Shown: positions 1-8,913, numbered from the stretch's first letter. The stretch: DNA of 16,511 bases from CAZLLV01 sp964560325 (GCA_964560325.1 CAZLLV010000521.1:1-16511), one strand, 5' to 3'. Notes: a model not told the origin generated them from the sequence alone. A program made the numbers and translations.

Positions 1-845
1 AGCTCGCCGTAGAACATCGAGACGAAGCGACTGGTGAGCGTCGACTCGTGGATGATGTGGTTCAGCCGCTCGACGGTGCGCACGATCTTGAAATCGCGGC
101 CGAGCCCCATCCGCAGACCCATGTAGATGTCGCGCGTCTGAAGCGCGGCCGGCAAGCCGTGGCCGGAGACGTCGGCCACCGCCAGGCCGAGGATCTTGTC
201 CGACAGCGGCACGAAGTCGTAGAAGTCGCCGCCCACGCTCTCCATCGAGTCGTTGCGGCCGTCGATGTCGAACCTGCCGAAGACCGGCGGGCGCTTGGGC
301 AGGATCGACGCCTGGATCTTGCGTGCCTCGCGGAAGATCCCCTGGAGCCGCTCCTCGCGGATCTTCTGGTTCAGGCTGTGGCGCAGGATTCCGAGCGAGA
401 AGAGCACGTCGTCCCGGTGGTGCCCCGGCGCGACGTTGAAGGCGAGGATGTAGTCGTCCCCCACCTCGATCGCCGCGAACTGCTCGACCCCGAGCTGCCG
501 CTCGAGCTCGCGGTCGAAGCGCGGATCGCTGTCGTCCATGTAGACGACGCCCGAGTCGAGCAGCTCCTGCACCGGCTCGTAGCTCACCGGCACCCGCAGC
601 CCCTCCTGCTCCGCCGCCTGGCCGTGATTGTCGCCGAAGACCTTCTCGAGCACGAAGTACTTGCCCTGCCGCCGGTACTGGCGGCCCGCGTAGAGGCCGA
701 GCTCGTCGTGGAACTGCTCGATGATGAGCGAGACCGCGGTGTGGATGGTGCTCGCGGTGTCGTCGGTCCGGTCGATGGCCTCGACGGCCTGCTCGACCTT
801 CTTCATCAGGTCTCTGTAATTGACTGGAGGCGTTTCCACCGTCAT
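1..845 (-). CDS. GAF-like/SpoIIE (PP2C-type) serine phosphatase, C-terminus cut off by window edge
   Basis: This reading frame runs off the left edge; 281 complete codons from the ATG at 845 are present. Residues about 20-155 look like a GAF-type sensory domain. A linker helix (about 157-178) leads to ASILPK (179-184), the usual entry to RsbU/SpoIIE phosphatases. The Mn/Mg-binding motifs follow: VGGDFYDF (204-211) and VADVSGHG (223-230), then FVSMFYGEL at the cut. The missing part should hold the final Asp motif (typically N-AGH). Family members dephosphorylate serine/threonine on anti-sigma-factor antagonists and so tune sigma-factor availability; the partner here is unknown. It lies 58 nt behind the dacB stop on the same strand and may be cotranscribed. 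A weak AGGGA lies about 8 nt before the ATG. The family call is firm; the signal sensed cannot be read from the sequence. Confidence 0.9.
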   Translation of the reverse strand, partial: MTVETPPVNYRDLMKKVEQAVEAIDRTDDTASTIHTAVSLIIEQFHDELGLYAGRQYRRQGKYFVLEKVFGDNHGQAAEQEGLRVPVSYEPVQELLDSGVVYMDDSDPRFDRELERQLGVEQFAAIEVGDDYILAFNVAPGHHRDDVLFSLGILRHSLNQKIREERLQGIFREARKIQASILPKRPPVFGRFDIDGRNDSMESVGGDFYDFVPLSDKILGLAVADVSGHGLPAALQTRDIYMGLRMGLGRDFKIVRTVERLNHIIHESTLTSRFVSMFYGE

Positions 846-903
846 CGAATCGATCCCTTTGCCAGAATCTCGGCTCTCGCTCCGGTCGGTCGACCGCAGA
901 CGG

Positions 904-2499
904 TCAGCCGTTGTCGATCAGCGCCCGGAGGATGCGGTCCTGGCCCTCGCGCGCCTGCCAGGCGCTCGACGTGGAGTTGCCGAGGATCGAGAAGGCGTAG
1001 AGCCGCCCCGAGCGCCCCTTGGCGTAACCCGAGAGCGTCGAGACCCCCGAGAGCGTGCCGGTCTTCGCGAACACGTTCTGCCGGTACGGCTCGGCCGCCA
1101 GCCGCCGCTCCCACGACAGGCCTTCCTCCCCCGAATACGGCAGGGTCTGCAGGAACGCCCTCCCCCACGGGTGATAGTACATGTGACGCAGGAGCGTCAC
1201 GAGCTGGCGCGGTGTGAAGCGGTTGTTGCGTGACATGCCGGAGCCGTCGGCCATCCGGTAGCTGCCGCGCTCGATCCCCACCTCCGACTCCAGGAACTGC
1301 GCCACCGCCTCGACCCCCTGCTCCCACGTACCGCCACCGCAGCGCTCGGCGCCGAGCGTCTTGAGCACGCTCTCGGCGTAGAAGTTCTGGCTCCGCTTGT
1401 TGACCACGTCGAGCGCGGTCAGCAGGTTCGTGCGGTGAACCGTCACCCGCTCCCAGGCCCCCACCGGTACGCGGTCGACCGGCCGCGGCCGTCCGGCCAC
1501 CCGGATTCCTTCCTCGGCCAGCGCGTCGAGCAGCGCCGCGCCGAAGTAAGCCACCGGGTCGGGGACAGTGACCCAGGCGTCGAGCGGCCGGGCGCCGCTC
1601 CAGACGTAGCCTCGAACCTCGATCGCCTCCGCGTCCGGCCTTCGCGTCACCACCACCTGGTGCTGACGGCTCGACGAACCGATGCGGGTCAGGTTCGTGA
1701 CCGGGTAGCGGCCGAGGGGCGGCAGCACGTCGACCCGCGCGCGGCCGCCGCCGGTCGGCGAAACCCGCACCCAGACGCAGTTGTCGTTGAACGACAGCGC
1801 CGCCACCGGCGCCTCGTACCAGCGCGCGAGCTGGTCGCGCGGCCAGTCCGGGTGAACGCGCCGATCGTCGAAGAAGCCGTGGGCGAGGTAGACGTCCCCG
1901 TCGATCCGCGAGATGCCGCGCTCGCGCAGCGCCGCCGCCCAGCCCCGAAAGGTCGAGTACGGATCGAGGGTGAAGCGCTCCGAAATGGTCGGATCGCCGC
2001 CGCCGACCACGGCCAGATCGCCGCGCAGGACCTCACCCTCGACCGGACCGCGGGCGAGCACCGGCGTCTCGAAAGCGTAGCCGGGGCCGAGGTAGTGGAG
2101 GGCCGCGGCGCTGGTGAAGAGCTTGGTGTTCGAGGCGACGATACGGAGCTCGTCGGCGGCGTAGGCGTAGACCGGCTCGCCGCTCGCCAGCTCCTCCACC
2201 AGCACGCCGATCTGGGGCGTCGAGCGACGCGCCTGCCGGACCGCTTCGTTGACCGCACGGTTGAGGGCGGTCTCGGCGCCCGGATCGCGCTCGACGGCCG
2301 CGGTCCGCACGAAGGCACCCACGCGGTCGGGAAGGGGCGACGACACGGGCGGATCGGCGAGACGCGCCGGCGCCACCGCGAGGAGCAGGGCGGCGAGGAG
2401 GACGAGCGCGAACGCTCGGAGCTGGGGGTCGGGGCGGGGCGGGAGACTTCGTCGGGGCACGCGAGGCCGCTCTTCGGTTCGGGTCCGTTTTACCCCCAA
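904..2499 (-). CDS. dacB: D-alanyl-D-alanine carboxypeptidase/endopeptidase, PBP4 type (peptidase S13)
   Basis: The protein is 531 aa and carries the three penicillin-binding motifs in order: SNTK (Ser123 nucleophile, Lys126), SQN (370-372) and KTG (479-481). The S13 signature DGSGMSRNN lies at 418-426. The long stretch between the first two motifs matches the inserted domains typical of PBP4. A hydrophobic segment (about 28-46) after an Arg-rich N-terminus is a signal peptide, so it acts in the periplasm, trimming or cleaving peptidoglycan cross-links. Length is close to the roughly 480 aa family norm plus the extended N-terminus. The listed start is TTG without a ribosome site; an in-frame GTG at 2460, with GAAGAG about 11 nt upstream, gives a shorter and more normal signal peptide and may be the true start. 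It is divergent from the hydrolase gene at 2560 and upstream of the SpoIIE-type phosphatase. Confidence 0.93.
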   Translation of the reverse strand: MGVKRTRTEERPRVPRRSLPPRPDPQLRAFALVLLAALLLAVAPARLADPPVSSPLPDRVGAFVRTAAVERDPGAETALNRAVNEAVRQARRSTPQIGVLVEELASGEPVYAYAADELRIVASNTKLFTSAAALHYLGPGYAFETPVLARGPVEGEVLRGDLAVVGGGDPTISERFTLDPYSTFRGWAAALRERGISRIDGDVYLAHGFFDDRRVHPDWPRDQLARWYEAPVAALSFNDNCVWVRVSPTGGGRARVDVLPPLGRYPVTNLTRIGSSSRQHQVVVTRRPDAEAIEVRGYVWSGARPLDAWVTVPDPVAYFGAALLDALAEEGIRVAGRPRPVDRVPVGAWERVTVHRTNLLTALDVVNKRSQNFYAESVLKTLGAERCGGGTWEQGVEAVAQFLESEVGIERGSYRMADGSGMSRNNRFTPRQLVTLLRHMYYHPWGRAFLQTLPYSGEEGLSWERRLAAEPYRQNVFAKTGTLSGVSTLSGYAKGRSGRLYAFSILGNSTSSAWQAREGQDRILRALIDNG

Positions 2500-2559
2500 A
2501 CGCCCGAGAGATCAAGGAAATTCGGCTAGACGGCCGGGCCGCCCCGGTAGGATCGAGGC
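2500..2559. promoter_or_regulatory. divergent 60-nt promoter region between dacB and the hydrolase
   Basis: The two genes are transcribed away from each other from this 60-nt gap, so both promoters must lie here or inside the coding starts. On the plus strand TAGGAT (2548-2553) matches four of six bases of a sigma-70 -10 box and ends six bases before the GTG at 2560. No convincing -35 element was found on either strand. Confidence 0.35.
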
Positions 2560-3510
2560 GTGCCCGCGCTCCCCCGCTCCATCCCCCTGCTCCCCCTCGC
2601 GCTCGCCGGCTGGCTCGCCGTCGCCGGGGGCGGATGCGTCTCGATGCAACCGGTCGAGACGGCACGCGCGGCGCTTCCCGAGGCCCACCTCGTCGGCACG
2701 GCGGTGGGCGAGGTCTACGTCGAGGTGGCCGGCGCCGCCGGCGCTCCGCCGCTGGTACTGATCCACGGCTTCGGCGGCTCGCTCTACACCTGGCGCGCGG
2801 TGGCGCCGGCGCTCGCCGAGGCCGGTTACCGGGTGATCGCCCTCGACCTGCCCGGCTTCGGCTACAGCGTGCGTCCCTACGACCGGGCGGCGTACACGCC
2901 GTCGGGGCAGGCGAAGACCGTGGCGCGCGTGCTGCGCGAGCTGGGCGTCGACGAGGAAGCGCCGGCCCACCTGGTCGGCCACTCGTTCGGCGGCGGCGTG
3001 GCGCTCGAGCTCGCTCGAGCCCGGCCCGACCTCGTCCGTTCCCTCGTCCTGGTCGACTCGACGCTGCCCACCTTCAGCCGCGCCCCGAACGCCGACTGGC
3101 CGCTCTACCGCCCCTTCACCTACCTCCTCGCCCGCACCCTCGGCCTGCGCCGCGTCTTCGTCCGCGCCGCCCTCGAGAAGGCGTACCACGACGACTCCCT
3201 CGTCACCCCCGCCCTGGTCGACGCCTACCGCAGTCGCCTCCTCCTCCGCGGACCCGCGAGCCTCTACCGGGCGCTCACCTCGGTGATCCCGCGAGAGCGC
3301 CTCGACGTCGACCTGCGCGAGATCGAGCCGCGGACGCTCGTCGTCTGGGGCGAAGAGGACGCTCTGATCCCGGTCCGGGCGGGAAGGAAGGCGGCCGAGC
3401 GCATCCCCGAGGCCGAGCTCGCGGTCCTGCCCGAGTGCGGCCACCTGCCGATGGAAGAGTGCCCCGCCGCCTTCCTCGCCGCCGTCCTCCCGTTCCTCGA
3501 CGGCCCCTGA
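2560..3510 (+). CDS. alpha/beta hydrolase, probable lipoprotein
   Basis: A 316-aa alpha/beta-hydrolase fold protein. Visible landmarks are the oxyanion-loop motif HGFGGS (69-74), the nucleophile elbow GHSFGG (140-145, Ser142), the acid in WGEEDALIP (Asp267) and CGHLPMEE (His295), so the catalytic triad is complete. The closest general type is the MhpC/haloalkane-dehalogenase-like esterase group; the substrate cannot be inferred. The N-terminus has a hydrophobic stretch followed by AGGGC (Cys26), a slightly non-ideal lipobox suggesting export and lipid anchoring. The start is GTG. A GAGG lies only one nt before it, too close to serve as a normal Shine-Dalgarno site. A TAGGAT element at 2548-2553 sits where a -10 box for a leaderless transcript would be. 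The gene diverges from dacB and converges on the nucleoside transporter. Confidence 0.85.
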   Translation: MPALPRSIPLLPLALAGWLAVAGGGCVSMQPVETARAALPEAHLVGTAVGEVYVEVAGAAGAPPLVLIHGFGGSLYTWRAVAPALAEAGYRVIALDLPGFGYSVRPYDRAAYTPSGQAKTVARVLRELGVDEEAPAHLVGHSFGGGVALELARARPDLVRSLVLVDSTLPTFSRAPNADWPLYRPFTYLLARTLGLRRVFVRAALEKAYHDDSLVTPALVDAYRSRLLLRGPASLYRALTSVIPRERLDVDLREIEPRTLVVWGEEDALIPVRAGRKAAERIPEAELAVLPECGHLPMEECPAAFLAAVLPFLDGP

Positions 3511-3532
3511 GCGACCCGATCCGCCGAGCTCT

Positions 3533-3555
3533 CCCGAGGTGCCACCCACTTCGGG
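3533..3555. repeat. palindromic repeat, copy 1
   Basis: Arms CCCGAGGTG and CACTTCGGG flank a five-base centre CCACC. They pair with one G-U/A-C mismatch, giving a 9-bp hairpin. It is the first of three same-orientation copies between the convergent hydrolase and nucleoside-transporter genes. It may act as a transcription end signal or be a REP-like mobile palindrome. Confidence 0.8.
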
Positions 3556-3568
3556 ACAACCAGCGACT

Positions 3569-3590
3569 CCCGAGGTGCCAACCACTTCGG
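3569..3590. repeat. palindromic repeat, copy 2
   Basis: Same arms as copy 1 (CCGAGGTG and CACTTCGG) with centre CCAAC. It is followed by a purine-rich spacer and then by a duplicate of the nucleoside-transporter 3' end (3604-3632). Only the central base differs from its neighbours, so either the arms are conserved or the copies are recent. Confidence 0.8.
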
Positions 3591-3601
3591 AAGGGAGGCT
3601 T

Positions 3602-3632
3602 TTACAGCAGCATCCCGGCGATCGTCGCGGTC
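3602..3632 (-). repeat. duplicated 3' end of the nucleoside transporter gene (gene remnant)
   Basis: Positions 3604-3632 match 3674-3702 at 28 of 29 bases; the single difference is C/G at 3623 against 3693. On the minus strand the copy encodes the transporter's last residues TATIAGMLL and ends in its own stop (TAA at 3602-3604, against TAG at 3672-3674). It cannot be a gene by itself. It is a fragment left by a local duplication that also carried a palindromic repeat. Confidence 0.8.
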
Positions 3633-3637
3633 CACTT

Positions 3638-3659
3638 CCGAGGTGCCAGCCACTTCGGG
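3638..3659. repeat. palindromic repeat, copy 3
   Basis: Same arms with centre CCAGC, ending 12 nt before the stop codon of the minus-strand transporter gene. Copies 2 and 3 are offset by 68 nt. The flanking gene-end duplicates are offset by 70 nt, so palindrome and gene end were probably duplicated together as one tandem unit. Confidence 0.8.
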
Positions 3660-3671
3660 TGGGAGCAGCTC

Positions 3672-4877
3672 CTACAGCAGCATCCCGGCGATGGTCGCGG
3701 TCTGGAAGCAGGCGAGCGATCCGGCGACCATGGCCCGGAGGCCGAGGCGGGCGAGGTCGGGCTTGCGGGACGGGGCCATGCCGCCGATGCCGCCGATCTG
3801 GATCGCGATCGAGGAGAAGTTGGCGAAGCCGCAGAGCGCGTAGGTGGCGATCGCCTCCGAGCGCGCCGACAGCTCGCCGGCCGCGACCATCTCCTCCAGC
3901 CGGACATAGCCGACGAACTCGTTGAGCACCGTCTTGATGCCGAGCAGCGCTCCAACCTCGTCCGCCTCCTCCCACGGCACGCCCATCAGCCAGGCGAGCG
4001 GCCGGCAGAGCCAGCCGAGGATCAGCTCGAGCGACAGCGCCTCGTAGCCGAAGAGACCGCCGAGCCAGCCGAGGAAGGCGTTGACCACCGCGATCAGCGC
4101 CACGAAGGCGAGCAGCATCGCGCCCACCGTGAGCGCCAGCTTGAGCCCCGCGCTCGCCCCCTCGGCCGCGGCGTCGATGGTGTTGACGTACGGCGTCTCC
4201 ACCTCGATCTTCACCTCGCCGGCGGTGGCGCTCTCCTCGGTCTCGGGCACCATCATCTTCGCCATCACGAGCGCCGCCGGGGCGGACATGACCGAGGCCG
4301 CGATTAGGTGCCCCGCCTCCACCCCCATGCCGACGTACGCCGCCAGCACACCGCCCGCGATGGTCGCGAAGCCGCCGGTCATCACGGCCATCAGCTCCGA
4401 GCGCGTCATCGCCTCGATGTACGGCCGGATCAGCAGCGGCGCCTCCGTCTGGCCGACGAAGATGTTGCCCGAGGCCGACAGCGACTCGGCGCCCGAGGTC
4501 CTCATCAGCCGCATCATCACCCAGGCGAACCCCTTGATGACCCACTGGATGATGCCGACGTGGTAGAGGATCGCGATGAAGCTCGAGAAGAAGATGATCG
4601 TCGGCAGGACCTTGAAGGCGAAGTAGTGCTCCTGGAAGCCCTCGCCGAAGATGAAGCGGGAGCCGGCGTCGGCGAAGTCGAGGAAGGTGGTGACCGCCGC
4701 GCTCACCTGGAGGAAGAGGAACTCCCCGACCGGGGTCTTCAGGATCAGCACCGCGAAGAGGATCTGGAGAGCGGTGCCGACGATCACCGTGCGCCAGGAG
4801 ATGGCGGAGCGGTTGGTCGACATCGCCCAGGCGGCGAAGAGCATCACCGCCATGCCGAGGATGGGCACGGCGATCAC
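3672..4877 (-). CDS. nupC: concentrative nucleoside transporter, NupC/CNT family
   Basis: A 401-aa polytopic membrane protein, the usual length for bacterial CNT proteins. It has the strongly conserved block GNIFVGQTEAPLLIRPY (137-153), then TRSELMAVMTGGFATIAGG (158-176). TVLNEFVGY (316-324) and CGFANFSSIAIQIGGIGG (349-366) follow. By analogy with the Vibrio cholerae CNT structure, Gln-Thr-Glu (143-145), Glu320, Asn353 and the following serines line the nucleoside site. The family imports nucleosides with Na+ or H+; which ion and which bases cannot be judged here. The start is GTG at 4877 with GGAG about 6 nt upstream. The gene diverges from the OPT transporter across 164 nt and converges on the hydrolase. 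A second, non-functional copy of its 3' end lies just downstream. Confidence 0.94.
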   Translation of the reverse strand: MIAVPILGMAVMLFAAWAMSTNRSAISWRTVIVGTALQILFAVLILKTPVGEFLFLQVSAAVTTFLDFADAGSRFIFGEGFQEHYFAFKVLPTIIFFSSFIAILYHVGIIQWVIKGFAWVMMRLMRTSGAESLSASGNIFVGQTEAPLLIRPYIEAMTRSELMAVMTGGFATIAGGVLAAYVGMGVEAGHLIAASVMSAPAALVMAKMMVPETEESATAGEVKIEVETPYVNTIDAAAEGASAGLKLALTVGAMLLAFVALIAVVNAFLGWLGGLFGYEALSLELILGWLCRPLAWLMGVPWEEADEVGALLGIKTVLNEFVGYVRLEEMVAAGELSARSEAIATYALCGFANFSSIAIQIGGIGGMAPSRKPDLARLGLRAMVAGSLACFQTATIAGMLL

Positions 4878-5041
4878 GGGGCGGCTCCGCCGTGCCCGCG
4901 CCTCCCGGCCGTGCCGGCGCGCCGGGGTTGTGCAGGGGTCATGTCGCAGCGGAGCGTAGCGGAAGCTCGGGTACCCGGCAACCTGCCGCGGACCGGGCTA
5001 CAATGACGCCGCGTTTCCGGAAGACCGACAGCGAGGTGACG
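4878..5041. promoter_or_regulatory. divergent intergenic region between nupC and the OPT transporter; candidate -10 TACAAT
   Basis: This 164-nt gap must hold both divergent promoters. TACAAT at 4999-5004 on the plus strand matches five of six bases of a -10 hexamer. It would place the transcript start near 5011, about 31 nt before the preferred OPT start codon. No good -35 hexamer is visible at 16-18 nt spacing. If the promoter is real, the upstream in-frame starts at 4892 and 5003 cannot be used. Confidence 0.35.
5033..5036 (+). promoter_or_regulatory. ribosome binding site deciding the OPT start
   Basis: GAGG lies five bases before the ATG at 5042. Neither in-frame alternative (4892 or 5003) has a comparable site, so this fixes the N-terminus as MSEPATAP. 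Confidence 0.6.
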
Positions 5042-6798
<1,757 letters not shown>

Positions 6799-6799
<1 letters not shown>

Positions 6800-7452
6800 T
6801 GCGGGCGCTCGGATACCTGCTGATCGTGGTCGGCTTCCTGGCCGGCGCCTACCTGGCGGTCCGCGAGCCGTCGGGGCTCGCCCTCGGCCCGTTCCTCGGC
6901 GCTCTCGCGGTCGGGGCGGTGGGGATCGTCCTGGTCCGACTCGCCCTGCGCCGGGCCGCCACTCACGGCGGGCGTCTGAGCGCCGACCTCGAGAGCCTCG
7001 AGGCGAGCCTCGGGCGAATCGTCGAGAACGTCCGCGTCCTCGACCGCGACAAGGACGCGATCGACGTCTACGACCTGCGCCACCGGATCGACGAGCGCTT
7101 CCCCGGCGACCTCGCCCGCTTCGTCGAGGCGCGCCAGAGCCTGATCCACCGCTACGGGCTCCAGCCGTACGCCGACGTGATGAACCCGTTCTCGGCCGGC
7201 GAGCGCTACCTGAACCGGGTCTGGTCGACCTCGACCGACGGCTATATCGACGAGGCGCACGAGTACCTGGGGCGCAGCCACGAGCAGTTCGAGGACGCGC
7301 TCGCGGTGGTGCAGCGGCTGCGGGCGGGCACCGGAGGCGCCGCTGCGCCGATCGACCCGAGCGAGCCGAGCGACCCGAGCGAGCCGAGCGATCCCGGCGA
7401 GCCGTCCACGAACGTCCGCCGCCCCGGGCTCGAAACCCCCGAGAGCATCTGA
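6799..7452 (+). CDS. small membrane protein of unknown function, coupled to the OPT transporter
   Basis: The protein is 217 aa and I do not recognise the family. Two hydrophobic helices at about 4-22 and 27-50 are followed by a charged soluble region. This contains a probable amphipathic or coiled-coil stretch (about 58-115) and a conserved-looking block around LIHRYGLQPYADVMNPF (115-131). The C-terminus (186-203) is a PSEPSD-type repeat, likely disordered. The ATG at 6799 overlaps the OPT stop by one base, and AGGAGG at 6787-6792 gives an ideal ribosome site six bases upstream. Such tight coupling suggests an accessory or stabilising partner of the transporter, which is inference only. With two N-terminal helices and a short loop, the soluble part probably faces the cytoplasm. 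Confidence 0.8.
7354..7404 (+). repeat. in-frame tandem repeat encoding PSEPSD
   Basis: Two exact 18-nt units (7354-7371 and 7372-7389, starting GACCCGAGC) are followed by a 15-nt degenerate unit (7390-7404). All are in frame within the C-terminal tail of the small membrane protein. The unit length is a multiple of three, so copy-number change would alter tail length without breaking the frame. Confidence 0.85.
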
Positions 7453-7466
7453 CCGAGGAGTCCGCC

Positions 7467-7952
7467 GTGCCCGCGAAGAGCGTCCTGTTCGTCTGCCTGG
7501 GAAACATCTGCCGCTCGCCGGCGGCCGAGGGGATCCTCCGCTCCTGCCTCGCCGAGCGTGGGCTCGAGGACGCGGTGGAGGTCGACTCGGCCGGCACCCT
7601 GGACGAGCACACCGGCGATCGCGCCGACCCGCGCATGCGCGAAGCGGCCTCCGCTCGCGGCTACGAGCTCCTCTCCCGCGCCCGGCAGGTCACGGTCGAG
7701 GACTTCGAGCGCTTCGACCTGATCGTCGCCATGGACCGCTCGAACCGCGACGACCTCGAGCGGCTCGCCCCGGATGGAGCGTTCCGGAAGGTGAAGCTCC
7801 TCTCCGAGTTCCTCCCCGGCGGCTCCCCGCAGGACGTGCCCGACCCGTACTGGAGCGGCGCGCGCGGCTTCGAAAACGTCCTCGACCTGCTCGAAGACGC
7901 CTGTCCGGTGATCCTCGACGAGCTTCTGGACCAGGTCGGCGACGGGGGATGA
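7467..7952 (+). CDS. low-molecular-weight protein-tyrosine-phosphatase family enzyme, probable deglycation phosphatase
   Basis: At 161 aa this is the standard LMW-PTP size. The P-loop CLGNICRS (Cys10 nucleophile, CX5R with Arg16) follows the beta strand VLFV. SAGT (41-44), DPR (54-56) and the general-acid loop VPDPYW (Asp126, Tyr128) are all present, so it should be active. The start is GTG, with GAGGAG at 7455-7460 six bases upstream. It begins 14 nt after the membrane-protein gene and ends 25 nt before a fructosamine-kinase homologue. In several bacteria this same gene pairing is known, and the Thermus enzyme was reported to remove phosphate from protein-bound ribulosamine and erythrulosamine phosphates better than from phosphotyrosine. 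That role is therefore a good candidate here. The alternatives are a true protein tyrosine phosphatase or an arsenate reductase of the same fold; no arsenic genes are nearby. Confidence 0.9.
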   Translation: MPAKSVLFVCLGNICRSPAAEGILRSCLAERGLEDAVEVDSAGTLDEHTGDRADPRMREAASARGYELLSRARQVTVEDFERFDLIVAMDRSNRDDLERLAPDGAFRKVKLLSEFLPGGSPQDVPDPYWSGARGFENVLDLLEDACPVILDELLDQVGDGG

Positions 7953-7977
7953 CGCGGCCACCCACCCGTTGACCTCC

Positions 7978-8901
7978 ATGGACTCCGCGCTCCGGCAGGC
8001 GATCGAGCGGGCCGTCGCCGATGCCACCGGCCGGGAGGTACGGGTCGTCGGGGAGCGGCCGGTGGAGGGCGGGTGCATCCACGATGCGCGGCTCCTCGAG
8101 CTCGAAGGCCCGGTCGAAGGTGGCACGCGGCTGTTCCTGAAGTCGAACCGTAGCGCTCCGGCCGACCTGTTTCCGCGGGAGGCCGACGGGCTGCGGGCCT
8201 TGGCAGCGCCCGCGGTGATCCGGGTACCGGCCGATCCGGTCGCCGGGGAAACCGAGGACGGCACTCGCTTCCTGGTGATGGAGGCGATCGAGACGGGCGG
8301 CCCTCCTTCCGATGGATCGCGCTTCTTCGAGAGCTTCGGCCGCCGCTTCGCCCGCCTCCACCGCGAGACGGTGCAGGACGAGGATCGTCCGTTCGGCTTC
8401 GACCACGGCAACTACCTCGGCTCGACGCCGCAGCCGAACCCGCGCACCGCCACCTGGGTCGACTTCTTCCGCGAGCACCGGCTCGGCCACCAGCTCCGGC
8501 TCGCCCGCTCGAACCACCGCTCCGACCCCGAGCTCGACCGCCTCGGCGACCGGCTCCTCGACCGCCTGGAGGAGTGGATCGACATGCCGGACGAGCCGGC
8601 CTGCCTACTCCACGGCGACCTCTGGAGCGGCAATTTCCTCGCCGACGCCGCCGGCGAGCCGGTCCTCGTCGACCCGGCCGCCTACCACGGCCACCGCGAG
8701 GCCGACCTCGCGATGACAGAGCTCTTCGGCGGCTTCGACCGCGCCTTCTACGCCGCCTACGAGGAGGAGTGGCCGCTCCTCCCGGGCAGCCGCCAGCGGC
8801 GCGAGATCTACCAGCTCTACCACCTCCTGAACCACCTGAACCTCTTCGGCCGCGGCTACCGCGGCCAGTGCCTCGCCATCCTGCGCCGTTTCGCCGGCTG
8901 A
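7978..8901 (+). CDS. fructosamine/ketosamine 3-kinase family protein
   Basis: A 307-aa kinase of the FN3K family with an aminoglycoside-phosphotransferase-like fold. Features seen: GGCIHDARLLEL (31-42), the nucleotide-site lysine in LFLKSN (Lys56), MEAIETGG (101-108), the catalytic HGDLWSGNF (212-220, Asp214) and VDPAAYHGHREADLAMTELFGGF (231-253), in which Asp232 is the metal ligand. Family members phosphorylate the sugar part of ketosamines on proteins or free amines, making the adduct unstable so the amine is released. Bacterial members often prefer ribulosamines and erythrulosamines. The ATG at 7978 is used, although an in-frame TTG at 7969 is possible; neither has a clear Shine-Dalgarno site. 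It is the last gene of the OPT cluster and directly follows the LMW-PTP gene, a combination already linked to protein deglycation. Confidence 0.92.
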   Translation: MDSALRQAIERAVADATGREVRVVGERPVEGGCIHDARLLELEGPVEGGTRLFLKSNRSAPADLFPREADGLRALAAPAVIRVPADPVAGETEDGTRFLVMEAIETGGPPSDGSRFFESFGRRFARLHRETVQDEDRPFGFDHGNYLGSTPQPNPRTATWVDFFREHRLGHQLRLARSNHRSDPELDRLGDRLLDRLEEWIDMPDEPACLLHGDLWSGNFLADAAGEPVLVDPAAYHGHREADLAMTELFGGFDRAFYAAYEEEWPLLPGSRQRREIYQLYHLLNHLNLFGRGYRGQCLAILRRFAG

Positions 8902-8913
8902 CCCGCATCCATG

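Noticed and set aside
3533..3659. Three spaced repeats as a CRISPR array
   Set aside because: Spacings are unequal (13 and 47 nt), the units are hairpins, one spacer contains a nearby gene end, and there are no cas genes.
3602..3955. Minus-strand frame ending in TATIAGMLL, like a small extra gene
   Set aside because: Its tail is the duplicated 3' end of nupC reached out of frame; the rest is a shadow of nupC.
2512..4545. 677-codon minus-strand frame across the hydrolase and part of nupC
   Set aside because: It crosses the palindrome array and two real genes in the wrong frame; no domain is visible.
7467..7952. Arsenate reductase (ArsC, thioredoxin-coupled type)
   Set aside because: The fold is shared, but the DPYW acid loop and the kinase neighbour fit an LMW-PTP, and no ars genes are near.
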